DNA from: Adiantum capillus-veneris
Taxonomy: Eukaryota; Streptophyta; Polypodiopsida; Polypodiales; Pteridaceae
Assembly: GCA_014529385.2 (NCBI GenBank)
Contig: CM043963.1
Coordinates: 80,303,412-80,367,411 of the forward strand
Reading direction: 5' to 3'
DNA: 64,000 nt
Below are positions 33,885-47,061 of this stretch, one piece after another. Made by a program: the position numbers and the translations under genes. Numbering within the stretch: the first letter of the stretch is position 1; the number at the start of each line of letters is the position of its first letter. A model generated the notes under the pieces. The model was not told where the DNA came from. It worked only from the letters and a program-made list of their open reading frames with translations, and made no database searches.

Positions 33885-35488
33885 TGTCATAATAATTAAT
33901 ATCTAATTCTCCTAAATGATTTTCTCATGTTAAACTGATCATTTAATATGGGAAAGTGCCAGGGGAGAAAAAATTAGAATATTGGTTAAGCTAGCAGACT
34001 GGCCACAGTAGGGATCCAAAGGAGCGAAAATAGGGATCCAAAGGGGGGGCCATCTGCAGAAGAGATATGTGCAACAATGGGCTCAAAAGACCCTAAGGTT
34101 CAGCCCATTAAGACTTCCAAAATGATAAGGTTCCAAAATTCAAAGGTTGTGTCCAACGGTCAAACATTAGGGGAATTGGATGCTTTGAGTGTGTCCCAAA
34201 AAGTCTTTGTCAAGCCCTACATAGGAGGGGCCGAGCCCAAGAAGTAGGGGATGAGAGAGAAACACCCACACACACTCACAAGCTTCCTTTGTGCACAAGG
34301 GGAAAGAGGGACACATGTCAGCTCCCTAGGCCATATGCCCACAAGGTGTGCTCAAATCCTATTGGATGGCCTTGGAGGTGGACCAATGAGAATGAGGCTA
34401 GAGTAAGTCTAGTTTAATTACTTTAAAAAAATTTAATAAAAGAACCAATAAGAATTAAGCTCTCTAGAAGACTATTGGACAGTCTCCCGAGGGGTCCAAT
34501 GAGCATTCAGCAGCCCAATGGCTTGCCTGATTCCTATTGGCCAAGAGGCAAAGGGGTCCAATGAGAGTTTAGTTTCATTTATTAATTACCTAAAGATCTC
34601 ACAAAAGGGGAAAGGGGGACACATGTTAGAAGGCTATCACTTATGCTGCTTAATTTCCATTGGCTGAGGCTGGGGGAGGTCCAATAGGGCTGTAGCATGA
34701 GTAATTAGCAAGGGAGGTCGACCAAGAGAGAGAGGGGGTTGATTTTTGCAAGGCATTATCACACACACACTCACACAATCTCATGTGTGAAGCAAATAAG
34801 ACTCTCTCTCTTTCCTCAAGCTTTAATGGAAAGCTTACCACCTACTCCAAGCTTGTGAGAAGGGAGGCCTACACCAACAACTCTTGGATTTGTGATGCAA
34901 ATCCAACCAAGAGCCAAGCTTCAATGCATGCTCATCTCCTCTACCATGCTGATTACTAAGATAAGCTATGCTAATATGAGTGATTATGTGAGGAGATGTA
35001 TATCTTTCTTGTAAGAATACTCCTTCTTCCTCTCAATCTACTCTCATACCCCCTTAGCTCTCACCATCTTCGAAGGTGTGTGAGGTCTTGGGTCTGAGAC
35101 CGTGAGGGAATTGATGTTGTGTTTGATAAGTGTTTTGCTTAGTGCATGAAGTTCCCATCTTCATTGCAGTAGCTAGTATTGAAGGAACACAAAGAATTGT
35201 ATTGTAAAATGTCTCTCTTGATGGGAGAAGCCATAATACAAAGCCTTTTGGAGGGGGGGACCAGCTCCATGCAAATCCGGTCCTCCACTGTTGTCAATTG
35301 CTTAATTTCTCTCTCTTTTTAAGTATTGTTCATGCTATCTAACTAGGTGTTATTCTTTTTGTTGCTCTCGCCACCCAAGCACTCTTGTTATTCTCATTAG
35401 GAAGCTATTCTAATGAAATGCTCACTATGTTCATGCTGTTTTTCGCTACACACAAGTTACTAGACCATTAAATGTTACAAATGTTACA
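33885..35488 (+). repeat. 3' LTR of chromovirus 1
   Basis: 1604 bp. It ends with AATGTTACA duplicated in tandem (35471-35488); the 5' LTR has it once. The target duplication ATAAT begins at 35489, so the extra nonamer belongs to the inserted copy. Confidence 0.93.
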
Positions 35489-39219
<3,731 letters not shown>

Positions 39220-40209
39220 AGGACGAATTGGCAACTAGTTGTTGAGAGCATAGTTGGGTTTTTTGATGCTTTCCAAGCATTTATTGGTGAGCAAATGTAT
39301 CGAGGAAGACCACACAAGGAGCTTGCAGATAATGGAATATTATTTTATGATACATCATATTTGGAACCCCGAATATCGTCTGGCTGGGGCCGTGTGACTT
39401 ATTTGCCACTTCCATCGTTTGACAACAAGGATTGGTATTTGCCTGTGTCACAAACTAGTGAAATCTTTAGAAATAGGTTGTTTGAGGATATACAGAAGTA
39501 CCTCAAGTATTTGATTGCTACAAAGATTGTTAGGATCACTCTATTTATGCATGTTGAAGTGTTTGTAGATTTCTTCTTTGATGAGCAAGTAAGAACTACC
39601 ACAACAATGTTCATTTGCAAGTCTGAGAGTTGTTTGGAATTTTTAGATCATAATTGGGATAGGAAACAGTTAGAGAAAAAAAATTGTATTTTGCAAAAGA
39701 AGTCCATAATTTGCAAGTACATTATAAGCTTTCAAAATTTCATAATGTCATTTTACTATTTTAGATATCATCTTCTTAGTGGGAAGCTTATTCCACTTCA
39801 CCAAGATATAGAGTCTAACTCTGAGAACAAACGTTTAGCAATGGAGATCTACTTTCAAGAGAGCCTACTTACTGTGATGGATACAATCTCAAGTACAACT
39901 CTTGCACAACTTAGGGTGGATCTTACATATGAAGACCTACCACTGTTGCCAAAAGTGTATGCATTCAGTCTCAACAATAGAAAGGTACTAACTAAATGGA
40001 TAAATTTCACTTGTTTTTAATGCCTTAAAGATATAGATACTAACACTTTGTTTTTCTCAGATTCCAAGACGCAAGGAGAAAACAACATTGTGCAAGGAGT
40101 CCCTCTAAAATACACTTCACTTGATTGCTTCAATCGGAAACTAGGTCACATACCCTATGCATGCAATGAGTTTACTGCCATGCCATCCAAGAAGTACACC
40201 CCTAAATGA
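39220..40209 (+). CDS. Unrecognised two-exon coding region, probably a gene fragment
   Basis: The frame is open from at least 39223 (NWQLVVESIVGFFDAFQAFIG, then MYRGRPHKELADNGILFYD) to 39984, where AATAGAAAG is followed by GTACTAAC, a good donor. A T-rich run ending TTTTTCTCAG, with a phase-0 acceptor at CCAAG (intron 39985-40068), leads to a second exon of 47 codons (TQGENNIVQGVPLKYTSLDC, then FNRKLGHIPYACNEF) ending TGA. A stretch at about 39690-39765 (KSIICKYIISFQNFIMSFYY) looks less protein-like and could be another, unspliced, intron. An acceptor-like CCATCCAACAG sits just before the first exon. The upstream exons are not identified; translations at 38990-39200 contain stops. I do not recognise the family. 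It may be a decayed host gene. Confidence 0.4.
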
Positions 40210-40329
40210 TTAATACAAAGACATTTTGTGCCGCTCAAACATTGTCTCAAAATCATAAACTTTGTATTATCTCAAGGCTTTATACATTTTATTTTTTCAT
40301 TCAAAATTTATACAAAGGGGTGATGATTA

Positions 40330-40475
40330 CTGCCCCCTGCCCGTGTTGCTACCACTGCTCCCTTGCCCCCTACCCTGGCTGCTACCAATGTTCCCCTACC
40401 CCCTGCCGCGGTTGCTACCACTGCTCTCCTACCCCCTACCCCTATTGCTATCGCTGCTCCCCTGTCCTCTCCATT
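40330..40475. repeat. About 39-bp minisatellite, CCCCCTACCC...GCTACCACTGCT
   Basis: Three and a half diverged units of a 39-bp motif. Each unit is a multiple of three, so all plus frames stay open (for example Pro/Ala/Thr-rich or Cys/Tyr-rich peptides). I do not take those frames as genes. Confidence 0.75.
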
Positions 40476-41383
40476 GGTGGCTGCTCCTTCTCCCTCAGGG
40501 GATGCTGGTCTGAAGTGCCCTTCTGCATCACTTGAATTCCTGGGCTTCGTCCATGGATTCCCATGCATCTTGAACATGTAAAGCTACACTCTTTTCTCTC
40601 TCTTACCGTTGGCATGTAACCCAATCCTCTACTTCTGTGGAGTCCGCATAATATTGATTGATAGCTTCTTGCATGTTTCAAATCTCCTCTTGAGTCTACT
40701 TGTACCTCTGCATAATTTTGTCAATGCGGGCCTATTCAAACTCCTCAGCTCATGCGCTTTCATCTCTTGATCGACTATGCACCAAAATTAAAATATGCAA
40801 AATGGCCATTACAAAAATTTTGTGCACATCAGAGGGGCTATAGTCATGGAATTCAGATCTTGTAGATGTGTGATAATAAGAAAGTAAGTAAAGAAGTAAC
40901 TTCTTTTCATAAAGACATTGCAACTATACAAGCACTAAAACAACATGCGTACTTATGTTTGGTACATCCAAAATTTGGCTTAGAAGGAGCATAGAATTCA
41001 TACATGTCCTCTAGCCACAAAGAAAATCATCAATCTGAGTGGGCATGCTGACTGTCGTTGCTCAGTGGTAGCACCTAGATCATGTTGTAACAAAATGTGC
41101 TCCACACAACAAACAAATTTTCTCTCGGAACTACATACACAAGCACTTGCTTCAGTAAAGCATTAGAAACAAACACTACATGCAAAAGCATAAAGATAAG
41201 CCTTATGCACATGGAATCCCCTGCTTTGCCTAGAGTTTCCGTAGTAGACGACCTTTGCTTCAATGTTGAATAACACTAGACTTTAATGTTCACTACATAA
41301 AAAGAAAACATCAAAACTATCAACAATGAGATATAGAAAGATTCTAAATCCAACATAGCTTTGCATACCGGCGCAAAACTCAC
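40476..41383. other. Spacer, no gene firmly recognised
   Basis: Minus-strand sequence at 41280-41075 includes the codons for KAGDSMCIRL. This could be the catalytic-Cys region of the Ulp1-like protein that begins in the next entry, but the motif is too weak to call. Nothing else is recognised. Confidence 0.3.
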
Positions 41384-41554
41384 CTTTGATTGTATGCAAT
41401 GACCAAAAAGCACGCTAGATCCCAGTTTACTCTGTTGAACCAACCCAACAACGTAAAAAATGACTTTCCATTGTTCTGAAGCATAGGCGATATAAGCGGA
41501 TCTATTACATAGATTTTGTCATGCACATTCGTAGGCAGAAGCAAGATAGCATGC
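41384..41554 (-). pseudogene. Possible Ulp1/C48-protease-like exon
   Basis: On minus, an exon-like block opens after an acceptor (TTTTTCATGTTAG) and closes at AATCAAAG followed by GTGAGT, a consensus plant donor. Between them it encodes HAILLLPTNVHDKIYVIDPL and then FFTLLGWFNRVNWDLACFL. The H-x-L-L-...-I-Y-V-I-D-P-L pattern resembles the His/Asp region of Ulp1 (SUMO protease, C48) domains (family: HW-L-V-D---YVLDPL), although the Trp after His is absent. Ulp1-like domains occur in plant genes and in MULE-type transposons. The assignment is tentative; the catalytic Cys part is not secured. Confidence 0.35.
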
Positions 41555-42039
41555 CTAACATGAAAAAGTGCTAGCAATTAGATTGGTTACTGGATATATA
41601 GACATAGGTTAGAACAAAGAGAATATAGATCTTGAAATGGTCATATAAGTCCCTAATTGCTTGGTTCTGACCTAAGTCATTACCAAGTGATTAGTGGCCT
41701 TAAAGATTTCCAAGTGCCTCTATTTGATTGCATTTGTTGCCTTGGCGTTGGAGAAATCGTGCATGCAGAGAAAATCTTGTCGATCGAGGTTGAAAACGGA
41801 GTCCCGCCTATGATCTTCTGGGCAGAGGAATCTATGCTCCAAGAGGTTCTGAATTGGCAAGCATTTGTTGTTCCTCTTTGTTTGTAACTGATCAAGATAT
41901 ATTCAACGAAGCAAAGTTTGTTTGGGCTCATCTCTGGTGGGATCTTTCTCTACCTGTACGGTCTCTTCCATGTCATGTTTAGGCTCCTCCCTCTCAACCC
42001 GTGATCATGTGCGTCTGTAGCTCTCAACCCTTGAAGGCT

Positions 42040-42480
42040 CTACCTGTCATGCACGAGGATGGAGGGGGGGATGTTAAGAATATCCATTGTCTTGTTGTCT
42101 TGGATTGGCACTGGATGAAGCATCCCATGGTAGTAGAAAAGCAGCCTACGGAGGGTGTCAAAATCCTTGGGCATAATCGTGAAATGATGCGCATGGGCCG
42201 CCAGTGCCCCATCACTGAAGAATTCAACGAGGTAATCCTCTGCAATCTCCTACAGGGAGAGAAGAGCACTGCTGACCAATCGCATGCCCACTCTCCAATT
42301 CTTGTATATCTCTCGCAACAATTGTTGAAAGAGAATCCTTGGAATGGCCGATTTCATGTGCCTTTTGATCCTACACAGCTCTTGTAGGACACATCTGTGC
42401 GCCTCGTATCGGCATCTTCTTGCTTGAGCATGCAAGGAATCACCTATCGCTCTTCTAGTTGTGGCCTTTCCATGAGTCAT
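42040..42480 (-). pseudogene. Divergent histone H3-like frame with one in-frame stop
   Basis: The minus frame of 147 codons starts MTHGKATTRR. Codon 77 is TAG (42252-42250); reading through it the frame continues to a final TAG. The H3 histone fold is visible on both sides. RYEAHRCVLQELCRIKRHMK aligns with the H3 RYRPGTVALREIRRYQK start. Then come FQQLLREI (H3: FQRLVREI), RLVSSALLSL, EIAEDYLVEFFSDG (H3/cenH3: E-AE-YLV-LF-D) and FTIMPKDFDTLRRL (H3: VTIMPKDIQLARRI). The stop occupies the position of a conserved Gln (CTGCAG changed to CTGTAG, a C-to-T change in a CHG context). The N-tail is about 24 residues instead of about 40, and there is a C-terminal extension of roughly 27. The loop between helices 1 and 2 has the length of ordinary H3, not the longer cenH3 loop. 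H3 packages DNA with H4; this copy is either a pseudogene or an unusual variant. Confidence 0.7.
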
Positions 42481-42483
42481 CTC

Positions 42484-42870
42484 TACAAACAACATAACAA
42501 AAAAACAACCACATTATATGAGCGAATGCTACTTTCACATAAGGGGATTCATGTGTCAAACACAAATGCAAATAATATGGTCAGTATCAAGCAAACCAGA
42601 GCACCAAATACAATAATAACGCCTCTATTTTCTTGGTACTGACCTTGCAAATTTGAACTGCAGAAAAGGATAATAGATTTACAAACAGCACAACAAAAAA
42701 CCAACCACATTCGGTGAGCGAATGTGTCTTTTACATAAGGGGCTCCAAGCGGCAAACACAACTGCAAGGAATATGGTCAGTACCAAGCGAATCAGAGCCC
42801 AAGACACAGTTCTACCACCCCTATTTGCTTGGTACTGGCCTTGCAAATTTGAATTGAAAAAAAGAATGAT
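42484..42870. repeat. Diverged 196-bp tandem duplication upstream of the H3-like frame
   Basis: Two copies (from about 42484 and 42680) share TACAAAC, CAACCACAT, GAGCGAATG, ACATAAGGGG, ATATGGTCAGTA and CCTTGCAAATTTGAA. Within each copy GGTCAGTACCAAGC and GCTTGGTACTGGCC form an inverted pair. It lies immediately 5' of the H3-like frame. Confidence 0.75.
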
Positions 42871-43467
42871 AGGATACTTGAGCACTATATAGAGATCTGC
42901 ATTGACAAAGCGAGGTAGAAGAGGACACGGCAAGTGGGCAGGAGTCCTTGCCCTTTTACTATTTGTACACTACGTGAAGGCTCAATTGGGTGGGGGTAGA
43001 GTTAAAATGCGAGTCGGGGGAAAGCTGACACTCGAAGGCAGGGTTACCTACTTCTAAACTTTGGACCATGCGCCTCTTTAATGAGCATCATTTCTAGTTT
43101 CATGGCAGTTGGTCAATCATACTACATGAGAATGTGAGTCCGTTTATTGCGTTTACATTGGTTGTCCTTGTGTGAGGACAACCCATGTGTCCTTTTGGAG
43201 TTACTGTTTGGTATCAGACACCGATCACCATAGGAGAAACACATAGGCCTTGCCTTTTTTGCAATCTTGCTCTCAACCACCTCTCTTGATCTTGCTCTCA
43301 GTGACCTCCAAAGCTTTGAGTGTGCTTCGGACACATCACCATTGCCTTTTCATGATCTTGCTCTCAACCACCTCTCGTGATCGTGCTCTTAGCCACCTCC
43401 AAAGCATTGTGTCTGTTACCTGCCGCATCCCCATCCACCTCGGTGCCTTTAGATGTTGCAGAGCTAG

Positions 43468-43511
<44 letters not shown>

Positions 43512-43590
43512 CCCCCTACTAGCTCTCCTTTGCCTATGTGTTTCACATCTGTGCACACCTTCGTCACGGGGTTGGGGCACAAGGGGAGAG

Positions 43591-43710
43591 TAGTCATTAG
43601 GGTCGGAGCACTATAATTTTGTTTATGGTCACACGCCGCCAAAATATGCGTAGTCATTAGGGTCGGAGCACTATAATTTTGTTTATGGTCACACGCCGCC
43701 AAAATATGCG
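43591..43710. repeat. Perfect 60-bp tandem duplication
   Basis: 43591-43650 and 43651-43710 are identical as far as I can read, both starting TAGTCATTAGGGTCGGAGCA. Identity means a very recent event or an assembly duplication. Confidence 0.95.
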
Positions 43711-43773
43711 TAGTTCAAAATTGTAACAATGGGTTGATATTCTCCATGCATAGTTGTGAGGTTCAAAGCATAG

Positions 43774-44091
43774 TTCCATGTGTAGCTCACCTCTCAAAAC
43801 AAGAATTCCCAGCTTAGGCAAGGTAAGGAATCTTTAGGTTGTGATTATCGAATGCAAAGAGAGGGCTTCTCTACAAATTCAATCATCTATGATTGCATAA
43901 AGCCTATGGAAATTGAGTATGAAAAATACTTAGAAAATATGTTTCCCACTATGTATTCCATGTGTAGCTCACCTCTCAAAACAAGAATTCCCAGCTTAGG
44001 CAAGGCAAGGAATCTTTAGGTTGTGATTATCGAATGCAAAGAGAGGGATTCTCTACAAATTCAATCATCTATGATTGCATAAAGCCTATGG
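43774..44091. repeat. Two 136-bp direct repeats, offset 182 bp
   Basis: 43774-43909 and 43956-44091 both start TTCCATGTGTAGCTCACCTC and end AAAGCCTATGG, with two mismatches seen. The 46 bases between them complete a 182-bp unit, so this is one and three-quarter units of a tandem duplication. Confidence 0.93.
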
Positions 44092-44303
44092 CATGACATG
44101 TAGGATGAGATTATCAGTCAGAGGCCTTGGAAAATGAACTACTCTACATTATTTCTTCTAATGATGTTTATCAGCTAAATAATGAATTTATGACTTCATA
44201 CAACACAAATCGTTTCCCAAATCATAATCCTAGCTAGACATCAACAAATATCCACCTACATGTAATGTTTGTTTGCTGAATTTTTTATTTTTGTTGGATG
44301 ATA

Positions 44304-44663
44304 TCATTCTATGGTAAGTTGAAGAGATTTTGCTGAACGGATGTGAGGAACAATGGTGCGCTTCACAGACAACACAATCAATGCATGAGCCTGCGCATCC
44401 TTAACATCCCAACGAGGTTGTTCTGCCGCCGTAGGCAAAACAACTCTAACAACTGCAATCCTTGCAGCAAGACCTGCAACATCCTCAACATCGCCTACAT
44501 CCTCAGAACCAGGACGTACATCAATGACCTGCACAATGTTCCATATGCCCTTTGACACAAGAACATGTTGCATCATATAAGCCCACATAGGGTAGTTGTC
44601 CCCATCCAACCTGTCCTCAGCAGCAAACATCTTGAACACATCTGTGTTGTTGTTGTCAGCCAT
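44304..44663 (-). pseudogene. gag: Ty1/copia gag N-terminal region
   Basis: It starts MADNNNTDVFKMFAAEDRLD and continues GDNYPMWAYMMQHVLVSKGI, the standard copia gag (DUF4219/UBN2-like) opening with W for the YxxW motif. A WDVKDAQAHALIVLSVK segment follows (family: W...D..A...I..SL). It ends at a stop after about 120 residues, far short of the usual 250-300 and without a zinc knuckle, so it is truncated. Confidence 0.75.
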
Positions 44664-45025
44664 AGTAAATGCTGCACCTGATGTGAAAACTGCTCGAAAA
44701 TAGGAGAAATGGAGCGGGAACAACCTGTGCTATATAGCACAAACCGTAGAAGACTATAAGGCACCTGTTATGTAGAAAACGGCACTGACAAAAATTCTGC
44801 ACAAAATGACGAAATAGCCTGTGCAGTACTGCCTGCAGTGGAAACGGAGGCCAAAATGAGCTCAAATCAAAATTCTGAGTAGACCAAGCTCTACGAGCGC
44901 TCCCAAAATATTTGTCGACCTGCGAACACTTGCCAAAGCTCACTAAAATCGGAGAAAGTGAGCAGGTGTGTGCTGGAGCAGCTGGCAACTAAGCCTGGGA
45001 GGACGCAACCTGCTCTGATACCAAT

Positions 45026-45252
45026 TGTTGGAATTAGGGTTGCAGAGAAACACACACAGCTTGGAGAAGATGAAGGAAGCTCAAGGCACACAATAGAGAG
45101 CGTGTTACTTAGTGTGCAATGGAAAGATAGATAGCCCTAGAGTGATGGGCGTATATACAATGCACGGGGGAAAAAACCTCCTAAAGAGGGAAAAAATGCC
45201 CCGGCGGTCCTAGTGTGTTCACACACATCACTACCACATGTATATGGTAACA
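45026..45252 (-). repeat. 5' LTR of the minus-strand Ty1/copia element
   Basis: On minus it begins TGTTACCATATACATGTGGT and ends CCTAATTCCAACA; TGGTATCAGAGC (45023-45012) follows two bases later as the initiator-Met PBS. Short LTRs of this size are common in plant copia elements. Confidence 0.8.
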
Positions 45253-46205
45253 ACTATATTTTGTGACTTTCACTTATGAGTACTCCAGACATGCATTGGT
45301 ATATCCGCTTAAATCTAAGAAAGAAGTGTTCATGTGCTTCAAGAAATTTTTGGCTATGGTTGAAAATGTTTCTAAATGTCCTATGGAGACCCTCTATTCA
45401 GATGGAGGGGGAGAGCATATGTCTCATGAGTTTAATGCATTTCTGGGCTAATCGTGGGATAAAACACCAACATACAGTGTCATATACACCTCAAGAGAAT
45501 GGTGTTATTGAAAGGAAAAATATGTTGCTTATGGAGAATTTGATGGCACAATGTATGGTTAAGAGTCAAGCTTTGCCACATTCATTTTGGCTTGAGACCA
45601 TCATGTGTGCTCCTTATGTACTTAACATGTGTCCTACAAAAGCTTTGCATTCTATGACTCTTATGAAGCATGGCATGATAAGAAGCCATCTATTGATCAC
45701 ATGCACATTTCTGGTTGTCTAGCTTATGCTTTGGTGCCACAAACGCAACACAAAAACTAGATGACAAGGCTATTAAATGCATTTTTACTGGTTACAGTAA
45801 TGAAAGAAAAGCTTATAGATTATACCATTAGCAAAAAAAAAGTATCTTTTTTTCATGAGATGTTGTGTTTGTGGAAGATTCTATACATCCTTTGTTGTCA
45901 TGTACTAGAGACAACAATCTAAGCTCACATCCTCTTTTCAATGGTGGAAACTTGAATTTAAATTCCAATGAGGCAAATGTACAACCTACGGGGGTTTTTG
46001 AAAATGTTATGGATCAGCCTATTCTTGATGCAGATGTTCATAATGTACTTGATGTTGAAAGGGTTGAGAATGAGCAAGCTAGAGGTTTTATACTCCCTCA
46101 AAAACTCCTCAGAGACAACTCGCAGTTCTACTGTATCATTGCAAGGACCAATAGTGATCACTCCTTTATGCCAACTTTGCACACACCTGGCTTGTACAAG
46201 ACAAG
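45253..46205 (+). pseudogene. Ty1/copia integrase core and linker fragment
   Basis: The plus frames read FTYEYSRHALVYPLKSKKEV, then the second catalytic Asp box LYSDGGGEHMS. Next come GIKHQHTVSYTPQENGVIER with the catalytic Glu, FWLETIMCAPYVLN and the C-terminal linker (FVEDSIHPLL and on). A stop (45449), a frame change and further stops are present. The first catalytic Asp and the zinc-binding domain are missing, cut off at the junction with the minus-strand copia LTR. The right side joins the minus-strand gypsy near 46205-46240. Confidence 0.75.
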
Positions 46206-46239
46206 ATCTTCCTAAAAATATTGGAAAAGATCGAGGCCC

Positions 46240-46675
46240 CATACGAATGTGGTTGAACTATCAAGTAACTCACTTGAAACTCAAGTCCTGCCACTATAGT
46301 CTTGACCCCTTGTAAAATCCCTAAAGGTTTTACACGTCGTTGATTGGCCAAGTGTAGTTCAATGATTTTTGTAGGTTCCACTTGTTTCAATCCTAACTCT
46401 CCCATAGTTTGCTCAGTCATTAAACTGACTGCTGCTCCACCATCTAATTGCACTCCTGTAACGCTATGGCTTCCTATTTCCAAGGAAATAGTAGGTGCTT
46501 CTAGGTCCATAAACATATCTACTACTTGAACTCCTTTTTCTTTGATTGGTTCCATCATTTTAGAGCTTTTCCTCTTCCCTCTCCTACGTACAAGATTATG
46601 ATATAATTGTTTCTTACAAAGAGGAGATATCTCCACTAAAGTGGTCAAGTCCAATGATATTTTGAAATCCTTCAT
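46240..46675 (-). pseudogene. Aspartic protease of the minus-strand gypsy element
   Basis: An open stretch of about 145 codons with VQLDGGAAVSLMT as active site (usual D-S/T-G, here D-G-G as in the related protease at 58444: LVDGGSGVNVL). It is followed by LANQRRVKPLGILQGV and GLEFQVSYLIV. The family would next have GRPWL; here the sequence degenerates at the copia junction. Confidence 0.75.
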
Positions 46676-47061
46676 AGACTCCCATAAATTAAAGGTCTCT
46701 GGTGCGCTCTTCCTGTGAGCTAAGATGTCTGTAACCTTTCTAAAAAAGGTGCTATACCTTTTGCAATTTCTTTTACTTCCTGTAGCTTAAAAGCAATCGG
46801 TGATTCATCAGCAGAATGATCCTCAGATACTTTATCAGAAGATTCTACAAACTCTTTTATGAAAGAGTCCTCACTCTTCTTACTCACATTCGGGACAGTA
46901 ATCCCTTTATCATGGTCCATCTTTTGAGATCAAGTAACTACCCCTACCATCAAGGGTTCTTTAGCAAAAGTTACTTTCCTTACGTTTCGTATACGAGGGA
47001 ATCCATCAAATTGTTCAACCTCTACTAAATTGGCAGAGGTACTAGGACCCTCATCGACCTT

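Larger units (their letters stand above)
26792..35488 (+). mobile_element. Ty3/gypsy chromovirus, near complete, defective
   Basis: This element of about 8.7 kb has two LTRs beginning TGTCATAATAAT and ending GTTACA. A PBS lies one base after the 5' LTR and a purine-rich tract just before the 3' LTR. Gag, protease, RT, RNase H, integrase and a chromodomain-like tail are in chromovirus order. A perfect target duplication ATAAT flanks it (26787-26791 and 35489-35493). The two LTRs look nearly identical by eye apart from one 45-bp gap and a terminal 9-bp duplication, so insertion is fairly recent, yet the coding region has several stops, frameshifts and a gag deletion. Relatives in the window: solo LTRs at 671 and 19994 and the locus at 51125-55241. 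Confidence 0.95.
42871..44303. other. Spacer with several duplications; no gene recognised
   Basis: It contains a (TC)n microsatellite at about 43471-43508, two duplications listed separately, and a TTTGGTATCAGAC stretch near 43205 that resembles a primer-binding site, although no matching LTR was identified. Frames over the microsatellite are low complexity. Confidence 0.4.
44304..45252 (-). mobile_element. Ty1/copia element, 5' part only (LTR, PBS, gag)
   Basis: On minus: an LTR of 227 bp, then PBS, leader and gag N-terminus. The element stops at about 44304 without pol or a second LTR. It abuts a plus-strand copia integrase fragment at 45253, that is, opposite orientation. Confidence 0.75.

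Noticed and set aside
40262-40581. Open Pro/Ala/Thr- or Cys/Tyr-rich frames over the 39-bp minisatellite
   Set aside because: The repeat unit is a multiple of three, so several frames stay open together; composition is repeat-driven.
42230-42260. The TAG in the H3-like frame as a 3' splice site (it is preceded by a pyrimidine run)
   Set aside because: The text on both sides is collinear with H3 with only the Gln codon replaced, so an intron ending there would delete conserved helix residues.
43205-43217. TTTGGTATCAGAC as a primer-binding site
   Set aside because: Similar to TGGTATCAGAGC, but no LTR ending in CA precedes it and no gag follows; probably a scrap or chance.
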